Origin: Allodiplogaster sudhausi
Lineage: Eukaryota; Nematoda; Chromadorea; Rhabditida; Diplogasteridae
Length of the DNA stretch: 64,000 bases
NCBI GenBank assembly: GCA_945643635.1
Contig: CALZFC010000248.1
Span: forward strand, 7,491,501-7,555,500
Direction: 5' to 3'
Under the pieces are notes generated by a model, which was given only the letters and a program-made list of their open reading frames with translations, had not been told where the DNA came from and did not search any database. Each line of letters starts with the position of its first letter. Within the stretch, counting starts at the first letter, position 1. Below, piece after piece: positions 1 through 16,344 of this stretch. The translations under genes were made by a program, and so were the position numbers.

Positions 1-173
1 TGAATGATCCTACAGTAGTACATTAGGATCATTTTGAACGCGCGCCCTTAAATATTTGACCCTTCTGCTGGCTAGAGAGCGTGCAAAAAAGGAGGGTGGC
101 TAAATCGAAAGAAATCAAATTTTAATTGCGCGGTTCGGAATAATAGCTTTTCGAAATCTATGTATGAATGTGC

Positions 174-1285
174 TGCCGCGCTTTTAATCTTACGTTGTGT
201 CAATGACATATCGTCGACAAACAGTCACGACCGGTTTTGGTCATGACCATGTCATTGACACTGGTCACGACCAGTTTTTTGGCTATATCTCGAGAGCTGT
301 TGCATAGCACCTTCCTCACCATGATACAAACTCAAGCTTAACGATCATAATCTCTTTTTTTTTAAATGAATCTCCTCCAATCAGTTAAAATAATAGAACA
401 ACAAGCTTCAATACTCTTCGGATAGAATACAGAAATAAGTATTCAAAAGGCGAGATACAGAACTGACGGTTCTCCCCAACGGTAAAAATTGCGACTACTT
501 GCAACATTAAAGTACTACTAAAAGCCAGATAGAAAATTAATTAACAACAGGCAGCTATAATCGCATCGCTGTCTTCGCTTTAAAGGGTAAAACTTCGATA
601 TTACTTACACTTACTGCTAAAGCCAGGTGATACAAATTTCACATGTTTAAGAGGAGTCTTTCTACATGAACAAGCAAGAGTCATCGGAATAAGAAAGAGC
701 ATTCCGGAGGGAGAATAGATGGAGACACTCTCCCCAGCCCATTCACGCAAGTCAGAGGAACGAAAGGGAGCTATTCCCCTCTTTAATCCTTAGTCACATC
801 TTTCCCTTTGATTGACACTTTTGTTTTTTTATAAACACAGTCATTAAGCTGTACGAAACAATAAGCCTGGTGAATATTACTCGAGGGTGAATGCGGGTGG
901 ATAGGTGAATGGGTGAATATCCGTCGCAAAACGCTCTTAAAACTACGGTATGAAATGGAAATTCGGTCACGCATTCAGTCAAAATGCTGAATTTGGTCAC
1001 GACTCACGGTCTTATCCATGAGCGTGTCGCTCTGCGTCTCTCACAAATCTGTACTATCTCGTTTTGGTCATGACCATGGGTGGCTTCCGAGTGGACGTGA
1101 CTACCACATTATTGCTCTGCGGTCATGACCGTGTCAATGACACAAGTTGGTTTGGTCGCGACCCATGTGTATTAAGATAGGCTGTATTGTTTTCTGTCAT
1201 TGACCGGTGTCAATGACATACAAATTGGTCGTGACTGTTTGTCGACGACGTGTCATTGACAGAACCTAAGATTAATCGCGCGGCT
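174..1285. mobile_element. Non-autonomous DNA element with ~60-bp terminal inverted repeats
   Basis: The left end (about 174-230) and right end (about 1225-1285) are imperfect inverted copies: both read inward as a GC-rich start, then TTAATCTTA, then GTCAATGACA, then CGTCGACAAACAGTCACGACC. The ends and nearby interior (about 198-280 and 1060-1260) are dense in short palindromic words such as GTCATGACC and GTCAATGACA. No convincing transposase exon is seen inside. The right end lies about 25 bases before the first recognisable UGT exon. I could not define a target-site duplication, so the superfamily is not assigned. Confidence 0.6.
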
Positions 1286-1309
1286 GAAGTCAAACATTAT
1301 TTGAATTAT

Positions 1310-2525
1310 TTTCGCTTCGCTGCTGGACGAGCGTCCGCGAGCAGTGTTCATCTCCTTTGGCTCAGTCATGCTCTCTTGCTTGATGCCGCCCGTCTTTAAG
1401 GTTGGGTTCATTAATTAACTTTCCACTTTTCGTAGTGCAGGAAAGAAGAGAAGCAGAAAGGCAGATATAAATTAATATAATTCGATAGAAAAAAATTGAT
1501 CGCACATTTCCCACGCATTCTCTTTTCTCTGTCAGGAAACGATCCGCGCTCTTGCGAAAGAAATGCCCAACGTCACGTTCATCTGGAAGTATGAGAAGCC
1601 CGAGGATAACATCGCTGCCGACATTCCGAATCTGTTCACGTCAAAGTGGCTGCCGCAAACGGACATTCTTCGTCAGTAAACGTTTTATTTATTTATTTGC
1701 TTTATTTTTCTTTGCTAGACCGCGGTTTTTTAGGCGGTGTTGAGAAATATACAAAAAAAGTATCGCATTACATAACTTTCTTCTTGTGTTCAGGAGACCC
1801 TCGTCTCTCGGCATTCATCACGCACGGCGGAGCTGGATCGGTGTATGAGGCAGCCTTGTGTGGAGTGCCCACGATTACGGTGCCCGTGATGTCTGACCAG
1901 ATGAGAAACAGTGAAATGCTGCGCCGTATCGGCACCGGTCTCATCGTGCAACGCGACGATCTCGTGAACCGCTTATTCGCGCAGTCAGGGAGGTGCTTGA
2001 AGATGAAAGGTATGGTGTATATAAATAAGCATATTGTTTAACTAAAATTCATACTTAGAGGCCAGGTCATTTAAAATCTGCCTAATACCTAATAATATGA
2101 AGAATATACAAAACGAGAGAAGCCAGACAGTAAAGTGCGCTAGATGTTAAGCTAAATTGAAGAGCTTCTTTAAGCGCGCAAGTTATGCATATAATTTGGA
2201 GAGAAACAAACAAACAAACACGCAAACAAACAACAACAACTGCAGGTACTAGCGGCGTGCGCGGCGCGTTGCGAAAATGGTGGCTGAGCAGCCGGCGCCG
2301 GTTCGCGAGCGGCTCGTGCGCCACTTCGAGTTCATGGCCCGCTTCGGGCCACTCGAGCAGCTCAACCATGCGGGCCGTGACATGGGCATTGTCACGTTCT
2401 ACAATCTGGACATTGCTGGCGCGGCCATTCTTGTGCTGATCCTAGCTGCATACGCCACTGTAGTTGTGTTCCGATCAATAGCTCGCTTTGCTACTTGCAG
2501 TGTGGTTAAGCGAAAAATGAATTGA
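1310..2525 (+). pseudogene. UDP-glucuronosyltransferase, 3' half (partial, frameshifted)
   Basis: UGTs transfer glucuronic acid or another sugar from a UDP-sugar to small lipophilic molecules at the ER membrane. Four exons of the C-terminal, UDP-sugar-binding half are visible. About 1310-1399 encodes ERPRAVFISFGSV. About 1537-1674 encodes FIWKYEKP and ends TSKWLPQTDIL. About 1794-2009 holds the UGT signature (HGGAGSVYEAALCGVP, then DQMRN). About 2244-2525 encodes the C-terminal helix and stop. Splice sites are good (TCTGTCAG, TGTTCAG, GTATGG). Near 1967-1972 the frame slips: the conserved RAVREVLEDE continuation is open one frame over, as if one base was lost. N-terminal exons are absent from the window on this side. 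It is either a pseudogene or carries a base error. Family membership is secure; function is doubtful. Confidence 0.85.
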
Positions 2526-3213
2526 GTAGTATTTAGAAAACACTCATTAACTAGTCACTTAGTTTGGCCGTGTACTCCTCCTTGCTATTATTCTGGTCAG
2601 CCCTATTAATTACCTAGAAAATATAGCACGTGTTTTTTTTGTTTTGTTGCCTTTTCACTGAATAATTATTTTACAAAAAGTTTGGCCCTTTTTCGGCTTT
2701 TTCCCTGCTTATATTCGAGTATTTGAGAACAAAATGCAGTGGTTGTCAAATATGTATTTGAATGTTCTGCTGATATAAGAATCAAACGAATACAATCAAC
2801 TTGCCATGATGCGAAATCTGGTTATTTTGTTGTGATTACCGAAGGGATAAGAATTTATTTTTGCTTTTTTTCATTTCAATTCCGACGTAGTGTTACAGCG
2901 CAAGATAATGAATGATCTACATAGTTTCAGGACTACTAGTATCTTTCTCTCTTGCGACTGTCGTGAATGTTTTTTCAATTGTGCACTTGCAGTTAGAACT
3001 TATGTGTATTTACTTCTTTTGGGAGTCGATTGGCAGTGATGACAAGACCTATAGGTACTCTTGTGATGCACGGCTCGAAACTGAATTGAAGAGAGAATTG
3101 AGCGTTGAAAGGCAGTTAGTTATAATTTGAACGAAAAAATTGTTATTAAATAATTTTTTTTTAGAAAGATGAAGAATGGGGAAACACAGAGGTAAATGAA
3201 AGCGAGTAAGAGA

Positions 3214-3254
<41 letters not shown>

Positions 3255-3318
3255 ACTCTCTGACGTAATGAATACGCCATTGCAGGATACAGAGGTAGTT
3301 TCGCAATAATTATAATTA

Positions 3319-3363
<45 letters not shown>

Positions 3364-3618
3364 ACAACCAACGTTTTGACCTCTATGATTTGGACAATCA
3401 ACAGCAACAGCACCGTGCGCAGTAAAGTCAACAGGTAAGATATTGTATCTCGCTGGAATCTATGTGGCGATCTATGTATGTATGTATGTACATACATATA
3501 TGCATTCTACTTCTTATACTGCCAACCGCGCGAATCGAGAGGAGAAGGAGAATGAGAGTAGGAAAGAGAGAGAGAGAAAGAGATGGGTGAGTGAGAGAGA
3601 GTGATAGAGAGGAGGAGA

Positions 3619-3682
<64 letters not shown>

Positions 3683-4250
3683 TCAAAAGGGAGACCTCTT
3701 TGTCTCTCTTTTGATCTTTTGATTTCCTCTGTCTCTCTTTTGAGTGGGAATGAAAGTGAGGGAATGAGGGGAGAGAAGCCGCGATGAAATAGAAGGCTGA
3801 CTACAGAAGCGCAAGAGTCCAATGCCGCCTTTTCACGCGTGTTTTAAAATATGACTCGGGCAGGTCAAAAGATCAAAAGATTCACTCAACTCAAAATGAA
3901 GGCGTGCGAAGCGAGAGAACATTGCTCGACGGGGACTCTCAGTCGAGGAAGAGTGATTTTTTGAACTTTACTGATTGATGGAGCAGCTGCTTAGAGAATG
4001 ACTGTCAGCCAGTCTTTTTCGTCAGAACCTCCTGCTCTTACACTCTTAGTGCGAATCTCTCGCTAGTCGAGTTTTCTCTGACTCTACTGACTTTCGCCTG
4101 AATGTTCTAGCCTATGTAGAGAGCACTGATGGCCGAAGAATCAGATGAAAGTCATCAAATAATTTCTTCTATCTTCGTCAAAGAGAAACGCTCTTCGAAA
4201 TTCTTTGTGGAAAATTTGAATTTGGCTTACATACAATTTATTTCAGTTAA
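2526..4250. repeat. Non-coding stretch with GA and TA microsatellites
   Basis: Nothing coding is convincing here. GA tracts lie at about 3205-3250 and 3555-3685, a TA tract at about 3325-3360, and short TATG runs near 3474-3500. Long apparent reading frames on the minus strand are Ser-Leu artefacts of the GA tracts. Confidence 0.7.
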
Positions 4251-4261
4251 TTTCGTCGAGA

Positions 4262-4490
4262 ATGAAGAACAAAGCGGCAGCCCTCTTCTCCATCATCATG
4301 GCACTTTTATGTATGTTTGCAAAAAAAAATTATGCTTAAAACAATAAATAAATCTTAGTTCATAGTACCACTTTAAATATAGAAACTTTTTTGAGATGAG
4401 CGAACCGTCGGAATGGGCACTGACTACTATACCAAGAATATGACAAGCCTAGGCTTTACGAATGAAACTATCAGAGGAGTCTACTACGAG
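4262..4490 (+). CDS. Possible small secreted protein, two exons
   Basis: A methionine at about 4262 opens MKNKAAALFSIIMALL, which looks like a signal peptide: basic start, then a hydrophobic core. About 70 bases further on, after a T-rich stretch ending in AG (about 4394), a second open block encodes VGMGTDYYTKN and ETIRGVYYE and ends at a GTAGAT donor next to a TA microsatellite (4503-4545). I do not recognise the family. Downstream exons, if any, are not evident; the hAT insertion begins 400 bases later. This may be a real small gene or chance open frames. Confidence 0.3.
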
Positions 4491-4500
4491 GTAGATTGGG

Positions 4501-4545
<45 letters not shown>

Positions 4546-4884
4546 ATATATATACATAATATATATACGGTTATTCTAAACACACTTCACTTCCAAATTT
4601 GTGATGTTCTTTCCTATTTATTCCTATCAATGTCAAAACACTTTGGCATCAATCGAACATTTAGGACAAGACCATCATCCTTAAGAATAAAATTTTCTTT
4701 TGTTCGCTTTAAATACAAAAAAATATTAGAACTTCTTTTGTGCGGTGGGATTGTTGACTCAATACCGAACACCAATGTTAATCTGTTTGCTTCTTAATCT
4801 TTAAAAAGAGCCAACTTTAGAACGTGGAATACGTGTTCAACATGAGTGACTCAGGGCGAGTTTGCCCACCCCATTTTGAGCTCG

Positions 4885-4892
4885 TTCGTTCC
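4885..4892. other. Left target-site duplication of the hAT element
   Basis: TTCGTTCC here is repeated exactly at 7559-7566, immediately outside the two inverted ends. Eight bases is the duplication length made by hAT transposases. Confidence 0.93.
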
Positions 4893-4907
4893 CAGGGATG
4901 ATCAAAG

Positions 4908-5143
4908 CGGGCCGAGCCCGGGCCGGGCCCGGGCCGGGCCCGGCCCGTTGCTAATTTGGCGGGCCCGGGCCCGGCCCGGGCCCATATCTGGAAATACGGG
5001 CCCGGCCCGGCCCGGCCCGTTTACCCTACAGGCCCGGCCCGGCCCGGCCCGCTTACCCCATAGGCCCGGCCCGGCCCGGCCCGCGTTTAAAAACTTAGGC
5101 CCGGGCCGGGCCCGGGCCCGGCCCGGGCTCAGCCCGGGCCCTG
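4908..5143. repeat. Left subterminal GGCCCGGGCC array of the hAT element
   Basis: About 235 bp of nearly pure G and C built from GGGCCC/GGCCCGGGCC words, broken every 30-50 bases by short AT-containing spacers. A matching array lies just inside the other end. Clustered subterminal motifs are known binding sites for hAT transposases; this use is inferred here. Confidence 0.85.
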
Positions 5144-5246
5144 AACATGATGATGCAAGAAGCAATTAGAGCCCCAAAAAATACGCCACACACCCTTTTC
5201 GTTGTTGTTTTTCCTATTGTTTTGTTTTAAAACATTATATTTAGTC

Positions 5247-7044
5247 ATGGATGAGCCCGACGTAGAATTAGTCCAGCTCAGCGACAGGCCATCGACTTGG
5301 CAACCACCGCAGAAACCTGCCAGCGAGCTTACAAAAGAAGACTTGGACCAAATTGCCGCGTTCGAGGCATCTTTGTTAGTGTACAAAGAGAAAACTCGCG
5401 GCTTAGTGGATGTTTACTACCGCGACGCGGACGATGCTCCGCATATGCAGACGACGTTTCGCGCGTGCATTCGTTGCACTCCTCCCGTTTTTTTCAAGTC
5501 CACGGCGGGAGGACACATCTCGTGAGTTTTTGCATGACCTGTTTAGCTTTTCAGTATGCTCTCTATTTAGCCGCCACAACAAGCGAGTACACGAGGGAGA
5601 AGGGTCGTCTTCCAGCCAGCCTTCTATCAAGAAGCATTTTGTGCCTTGCTTGGGACCCGAAGGAAAAAGAAGTCTGACTCACTCACTAGGCCGTTATGCT
5701 ATCAATAGCGGTTCCTCATTCAACTCTTTGGCATCGGCAGATTTTGCTGAGCTTTACAAGTCGATTGTTCAGCTCCCGTGCGTTTATCATTTTTCAATAA
5801 TTTCAGTCAGTTTTGTTTTAATTCTTCCAGGATGGCTACCGGAGTATCAGATGAGTTGCCATCTCGGCATACCATTGCTAGGTCAGCACAATCGATCTCA
5901 GCAGATGTGATGAAGGGTCTCACGGTTGAGGTGAGAAATGTGTTGATATGAATGTATATGAACTCCATTATTCAGGTACAAGAGGCCTATTCGTCATCAC
6001 GATTCATCGCTATCAGTTGCGACTACGGCGAGAGAGGCGGTCGATCATACGCGTCGGTAGTTGTCCATTTCCTGAAGAATGGAGCCTGTGTCGCGCGGAC
6101 TCTGGGCTTCTTAGCGGCAGGAGATGAGTCGAAGACAGCTGAATACGTTAGTTTTTGTTATCGCGAATATAAATTTCGCAGACTATTCGCAGACTATTAA
6201 TTCACTGCAGATCTTCTCACAGTTGCAAGATGCGTGTAGGCCACATGGTTTGCATTCTCAGCTGGGAAAAAGATTCGTATTTGTTTCGGATTAATTATTG
6301 GTCATCACTTCTTGTAGTCTAACGACTGTACAATTGGCCTGGTGGTCCCGTACGTGCTCGGAATAAAAGAAGGACTGGAGAAAGCAGCGGAATCTGGGAC
6401 CGCCATTGAAAAGGCCTTTTCTGAGTCACTGCTCTCTGCATTCAATGAAATCGAGAAGGATTTCTTCTCCCCACTTCATTGTGCAGCCTCTCTTCTAGAC
6501 ACGCGCGCATCACGCATGCGTTCACACTTCAGCAAGAACAATCGTTTTCTTACTAAGGTTTATTTCAAATCTAAATCCTGGCATTTTAATTAAAACAATT
6601 ATTTTTCAGTGCAAAGATGACATTGAAGAGATTGACTCTTCCTTCGTCCACACTACGTCATCTAGAAGTTCGTCGCAGGCTGTGGCTGTGGATGCGGATG
6701 CAACGGATTCTCTTCTCATGGGTGATGATGACGCAGAGATTCGATCTCTGCGAGATGAGATTGACGAATTTTACCTCACCCGACCATCCTTCCCAAATCC
6801 ACTTGAGTATTGGACAAATAAGCAGGCCAGCATGCCTTCCCTTAGTCCCTTGGCTCTTTCCATTCTTTCTGTGCCGGCCACTAGTGCGCAGACGGAGCGC
6901 TCCTTTTCGAGGTTGCACCACCTTGTCAGTGACTATAGACACCGCCTCTCAGACTCCAGTATTCAAGCCCTCATCACCGCTTCCATGAATCGCACTGTAG
7001 TTGTTGGAGTAGATGAGGAAGACGATGATACTGACAACTCGTAA
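5247..7044 (+). CDS. hAT transposase, seven exons, probably missing the middle of the catalytic domain
   Basis: Exons join in frame: 5247-5521, 5571-5777, 5831-5930, 5976-6146, 6211-6276, 6318-6557 and 6610-7044 (497 residues). Exons 1-2 encode a BED-type zinc finger (CIRC, then HISRHNKRVH split by the first intron), which binds DNA. Exon 4 holds a hAT-like strand, FIAISCDYGERGGRSY, with the likely first catalytic Asp. Exon 7 holds the C-terminal dimerisation domain, PLALSILSVPATSAQTERSF, and a C-terminal Asp/Glu run. Autonomous hAT proteins are usually 600-800 residues. Between exons 5 and 6 the usual segment with the second catalytic Asp is not seen, which suggests an internal deletion. It may bind DNA and dimerise but not transpose. 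Confidence 0.88.
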
Positions 7045-7299
7045 TAAATCGCTAGTCGTATTTCAGCATTAGAATCCTGTCTGTCTCTCTTCCCTTTTCT
7101 GCAGCTCATTATATTGACGAGTTGCTTGTTGGCTAACATATTTTTCCAGTTGTTGATTTCATTGACTACTCGTATCTCAATTGCTACTTGCATTTCAGAA
7201 TTACAGTCTTTATCTGTCTTTAAGCCGATAAAAATAACGTGTTAAAATAAGATTCCAAGCGAACGAGAATTTTCTGCTTTTTCTCCAGCTCAAGAAAGC

Positions 7300-7545
7300 A
7301 GGCCCGGGCCGGGCCCGGGCCCGGCCCGGCCCGGCCCGCAAGTATGCAGGGCCCGGCCCGGCCCGGCCCGCAAAGAACTTTATGGGCCCGGGCCCGGCCC
7401 GCCTTCATATTTTTACCCTCGGCCCGGCCCGGGCCGGGCCCGCAATTTGAAGGGCCCGGCCCGGCCCGGCCCGTAAGGATAGTGGGCCCGGCCCGGCCCG
7501 GCCCGCAAGGAAGGCGGGCCGGGCCGGGCCGGCCCGGGCCTGGTT
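7300..7545. repeat. Right subterminal GGCCCGGGCC array of the hAT element
   Basis: Mirror of the left array: about 245 bp of GGGCCC-type words with short AT-containing spacers, ending about 15 bases from the right terminus. Any long frame through it (Gly-Pro-Ala-Arg runs) is an artefact of composition. Confidence 0.85.
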
Positions 7546-7558
7546 TTGACCATCCCTG

Positions 7559-7566
7559 TTCGTTCC
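7559..7566. other. Right target-site duplication of the hAT element
   Basis: TTCGTTCC, identical to 4885-4892. Confidence 0.93.
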
Positions 7567-7752
7567 CGAAGCAAGGCGTTGGTGAAATTACTTGAACCAT
7601 TTGCATTCGACTTCTCAATCTTCTCAAGTTTGTTTGGCCAATCCCTTCTCTGTAATTCGTTTTTTTCTGAATAATTCGTGATTCGTTTTTAAATTGCCAA
7701 AAAAGCGAACAATATTCCAGCGCTCTGTAATGGTAAGGGTGGCGCGTGTTGC

Positions 7753-8574
7753 ATGCGTCTGCCCTCGCCAGACGCGCCTGCCCCTCCAACTCCTTCCTAT
7801 TCTCCTCTTCCCCTCATCAACTTGGGCCGTCACGATCTCTCTATCAAGGGAAAGGAATACAAGCATGTTCCGTACTTCTTCAGCGTCCGAAACGTACATT
7901 GGTACGACACGATATGCCCAGACAACCTCAAGCATGCCATCATGAACATGGAGGTACCCATTGTGAATACTTAATTGCATATATTTAATTCCTACAAGAG
8001 ATTAAAGGAGGCGACCTCCGAAAAATATTTAATGCATGAGCCAAATTACCGCGTCTGCCCTGTGATTTCTCACTCTCATTCTCGCGTGCTATTTCGCAGG
8101 TCGCACAAACCCGCTGCGTGAAAGTAGCACACTCGCGAATGAGAGTGCGAAGGGCTGCGGCAATTTGAAATATCACATACATAATTTTTCGGTGATCGTC
8201 CTCCTTTAATTCTTCATGAACTAATGACAGTGCTCGCTTAGTTCGACTTGCTGCCTAAGCGTGCTGCGTGCTGGGTGTCGATTGCGTACACCGGAAGCCC
8301 TACTCCGGCACCAGGCTTGGACCAGTACAATGTCACTGTGCGACGAAGCCACCTCCAGTGGATGCTCGATGGCGAGCGACTTGGCCGGATTCCGGACGAA
8401 TTCTGGGGAAATGTACCCACGGGTTGGCGAAATGAACTCGCGAGTGCCGAGGAGGATTGGAATGAGCTCCGCATGGGATATACGTACATCCAAGATCGCA
8501 AGTTGTACAGCTCTAAAAAACCAGGTGATCATGTACCATGTTGCATGGATCTGTCGAAGGCGGAGGGCCGCTGA
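7753..8574 (+). CDS. Unidentified protein, two exons (possibly 5' partial)
   Basis: The first open block runs to about 7951, encodes NLGRHDLSIKGKEYKHVPYF and VRNVHWYDTICPD, and ends at GAG|GTACCC. The second, about 8250-8525, encodes GSPTPAPGLDQYNVTVRRSH, RIPDEFWGNVPTGW and ELRMGYTYIQDRKLYS, followed by a GTGATC donor or by a read-through to a stop at 8572. Codon use is GC-rich like confirmed exons elsewhere, and the residues look like a folded, Trp/Tyr-rich domain. I do not recognise the family and see no signal peptide or membrane segment. The hAT element lies just upstream and may separate it from earlier exons. Confidence 0.55.
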
Positions 8575-8639
8575 CTCGATCCAGCAAGGACGGCGCTCAC
8601 CGACCGTCGAATACCAAGGCAACAGTCAATTTTCCTTTG

Positions 8640-9690
8640 CTTACCTACTTATCTCTTCATTAAAAATGATAAAAATATTTTAAATAATAATATTTTGAAA
8701 TAAAAAATAAAATCTGTTACAGACCTCGACGCTCTTCAGTGTCTTCATTTTGCACGTCGCCATTTTTGTCGTACTCTTTTTATCCAATTACTTTTCTCAT
8801 AAGCTCAATAAAAAATTAATCTGAATTGTTGACTGATGAATCAAAGCGATGAATGTTATGAGTGACAAGCACATTGTTGAAATCACAAAATGTTGTGTTG
8901 TAACGAAAGACAACGTGAGAAGAGAGAGAGAGAGAGAGAGAAGATTGATAGAAGGAGGAAGGCAATAAGTATGCATATGTACATAAAAATATGTTAATTG
9001 TTTATTTGCTTATTAGCTTGAACAATTATTTGTGGTTAATACTTCGGTTTGATTACCCGAAGAAGATTGAAAATTAAAGCCGCCATAATCAGTTTCAGTA
9101 TATTTAACAAGAATGAAGCGCAAACTGGAATAAATTGTGCGACTATTTGTTTTGAAACATCGGTAGATTTTGCACAATCCTAATGCTATGGAGCTCTATA
9201 GCATTAGGATTGTGCAAAATCTACAGGTGTAAGGATTTTTTCCCGCTCCTTCGAATGGCTGTTGAATGTTCCTTTCAGCTGGACAGACTTTCGCAACTTC
9301 CCCAGACTTTTTCGCGTATGACACTTTTTCCCGCTTTGGCTTATCGAATGCGATAACCTTTCTACAGTTAAATTTCTAACCATTATTATACAATGTTACT
9401 TTGTTAGCGTTACGCTTCTATTTCTGCAGGTACTTTGAAAGTTCAGACTGAGAGATTGACAAATCGCGATCACGCCATAAGCTGATGATACATTTGTGAA
9501 ATTTATTCTGCATAACATACATTTCACATGCAACAACCTAGATTAGGCGGGTTTATGGAGCGCGCCAGCGGCAACTGGTTGTACTTGCAGGCTTGAGCTA
9601 CTTGCCGTTGCCTCACTTGACGATGGCCGGGTACGAAAGAACTAAAAATGCAGTTTTAACGGTAATTTAAAATTCAACAATTCAGTAATT
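8640..9690. other. Non-coding; hairpin and a degenerate repeat copy
   Basis: AT-rich sequence with a short GA tract (about 8920-8940), the hairpin listed separately, and at about 9565-9665 a diverged copy of a repeat also present at about 28,590-28,700 and 33,705-33,815 (shared words: TGGTTGTACTTGCAGGCT, then ACTTGA(C/T)GATGG(C/A)). No gene is supported. Confidence 0.55.
9163..9224. repeat. Perfect 27-bp inverted repeat with 8-base loop
   Basis: The arm GTAGATTTTGCACAATCCTA continues to ATGCTAT and is followed by GGAGCTCT and its exact reverse complement ending in CTAC. Two 27-base perfect arms with a loop containing GAGCTC make a stable hairpin on either strand. It could be a hairpin RNA precursor or a minimal fold-back element; no transcript evidence is available. 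Confidence 0.85.
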
Positions 9691-9800
9691 TCAATTATTT
9701 GTTACAGGAAAGTGCGAATGAGAGAGAGAAGAGGACGAGAGGCAGCGAGGGAGAGGGATAACGAGAGGGAGAGAGAGTGAGAGAGAGGAAGATAAGTTTA

Positions 9801-9844
<44 letters not shown>

Positions 9845-9854
9845 AGAGAGAGAG

Positions 9855-14767
<4,913 letters not shown>

Positions 14768-14779
14768 CTCTGGAAAATG

Positions 14780-16340
14780 GCGAGAAAGGAGCCGTTAGTA
14801 GATATGAATCTCCGCTTATTGTTCACCATATTATCGTAATTAAGTAACAAAATAGACATGAAAGCATAACTTCCAGTTTCGATAACGTTTTATTATTTGG
14901 TGCAGGTGAGGTACACATTCGGAAAGGTACTGTTGGCTATCTGGGAATTAGATGACCATGTAATATCCAAATAACTTTATGAAGTAATAATTAATGAATG
15001 ATTGAGTTTGGTTAAAAGATTTTGAGCAACATCACATACAAATCAGTTCTAGACGCGCATTAAAGAGAGAACCAAGTGAACTAATTTGTCTGTGCATAAG
15101 AATCATTTTCTGTCTCCCAGATATTCCCACGCATGTTTTGTTGAGATAAAAAAATTCCACGATGTCGCTCTCACGGTATATAAGCCATGAATGAATTTCT
15201 AAAGAATGTTGCAAAGCTGAAGCTCAATCATGTGCTATTGTTTAGTTTAATTTTGCTTTTTAATTTTTAACGCATAGATCACTGCACACATTTCGCTTGA
15301 AACAACAACAAAAAAAATCATCCACATATCATATTTCATATACCAATCAGAAAAGGAATAGAAGCTGAGCAAACAGACTGGCAAATTGAGAATTCAAGCT
15401 CGCCTTGCAATAATAAACAGCTTCATTTTTGTCTCACTTTTCTGTCTAGAACATTTAATCGACATATCAAATTCAGTAGGAAAACAGTAAGCGTTGTCAT
15501 CAGCTGGGAATAAACAAAATGTGTGTATGTGTGTTGGGTGTGCGTGATTTTCATACTCGCGCCTGTTTAACAATTCATAATAGCATTCTAAACTTGAATC
15601 GTTGTTGGAATTTTGTGTTGGCACTTTATTTTACCCCCTCTCTATTAGAACCCCCTCCCCCCTTCTAATAGTACTCCTTTGATAATGCCATTGAAATATA
15701 GTACCCCTCCCTCCAGTAGTTTTAATCGTGATTCTCGTGTTGGTGTGCGAATGTGCGTACTAAAAAGGAAGGATTAATCTAAAATATATACTATAAATGC
15801 TATATCCGCTTTGTTTGCATTATTAGAAAGATAAAAATTAACTTAGTTAATTTCCATTTAATAGAACTCTCTGACGATGAGATCATTTGTGATTCACCAT
15901 TTTCAATAAGATGTAACTATCGAAATATCTCATTGTCAAAGACGTTAGTGGACGGGGAAAATGAAAAGAATACATCATGTGTCATTATCATAATGGATCA
16001 TGATAAGCCTATTTTAAACATTCATTTATAACATATTGTTGTTGGCGTCGAACAGCAGAATTATTTCCAGAGCTGTTTCATCTGCGCAAAGTGAGTGTCA
16101 GCAGATGCGGGAAGGTGTGTTGAAATGGTCCTATTCAAGACTTCGACGGCTCCGCGGTTAAATAGGCGCCTCCAGAAGCGTCGCGTCATCTGCCACATCC
16201 GCCTCAAGAGGACATCCATTTAGCAACCTTTCTTCGTTATCATATAAATTTCCTTAAGAATCCTTTTAAAGATAATAGTGACGCATCAATCGTTATATAA
16301 TTCATGCATTAAAATAACTTTTTTTGTCACATATTTTTTT
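14780..16340. other. No supported gene
   Basis: AT-rich, with C-rich runs at about 15,635-15,715 (CCCCTC words around AATAG). A GC-richer block at about 16,060-16,215 might be an exon on either strand, but no family-like peptide could be read from it. Confidence 0.4.
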
Positions 16341-16344
16341 AATA

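Larger units (their letters stand above)
4893..7558 (+). mobile_element. Complete hAT-family DNA transposon
   Basis: The element is 2,666 bp, bounded by inverted ends that both read CAGGGATG, one base, TCAAA, the CAGGG start being typical of hAT. It is flanked by an exact 8-bp duplication, TTCGTTCC. Inside are two opposed GC-rich arrays and a seven-exon transposase gene ending in the hAT dimerisation domain. Intact ends and an exact duplication suggest fairly recent insertion. Confidence 0.93.

Noticed and set aside
4846..5169. Gly/Pro/Ala/Arg-rich frames over the GC arrays (also at 7,220-7,790)
   Set aside because: Produced on both strands by the GGCCCGGGCC words of the hAT ends; no independent coding evidence.
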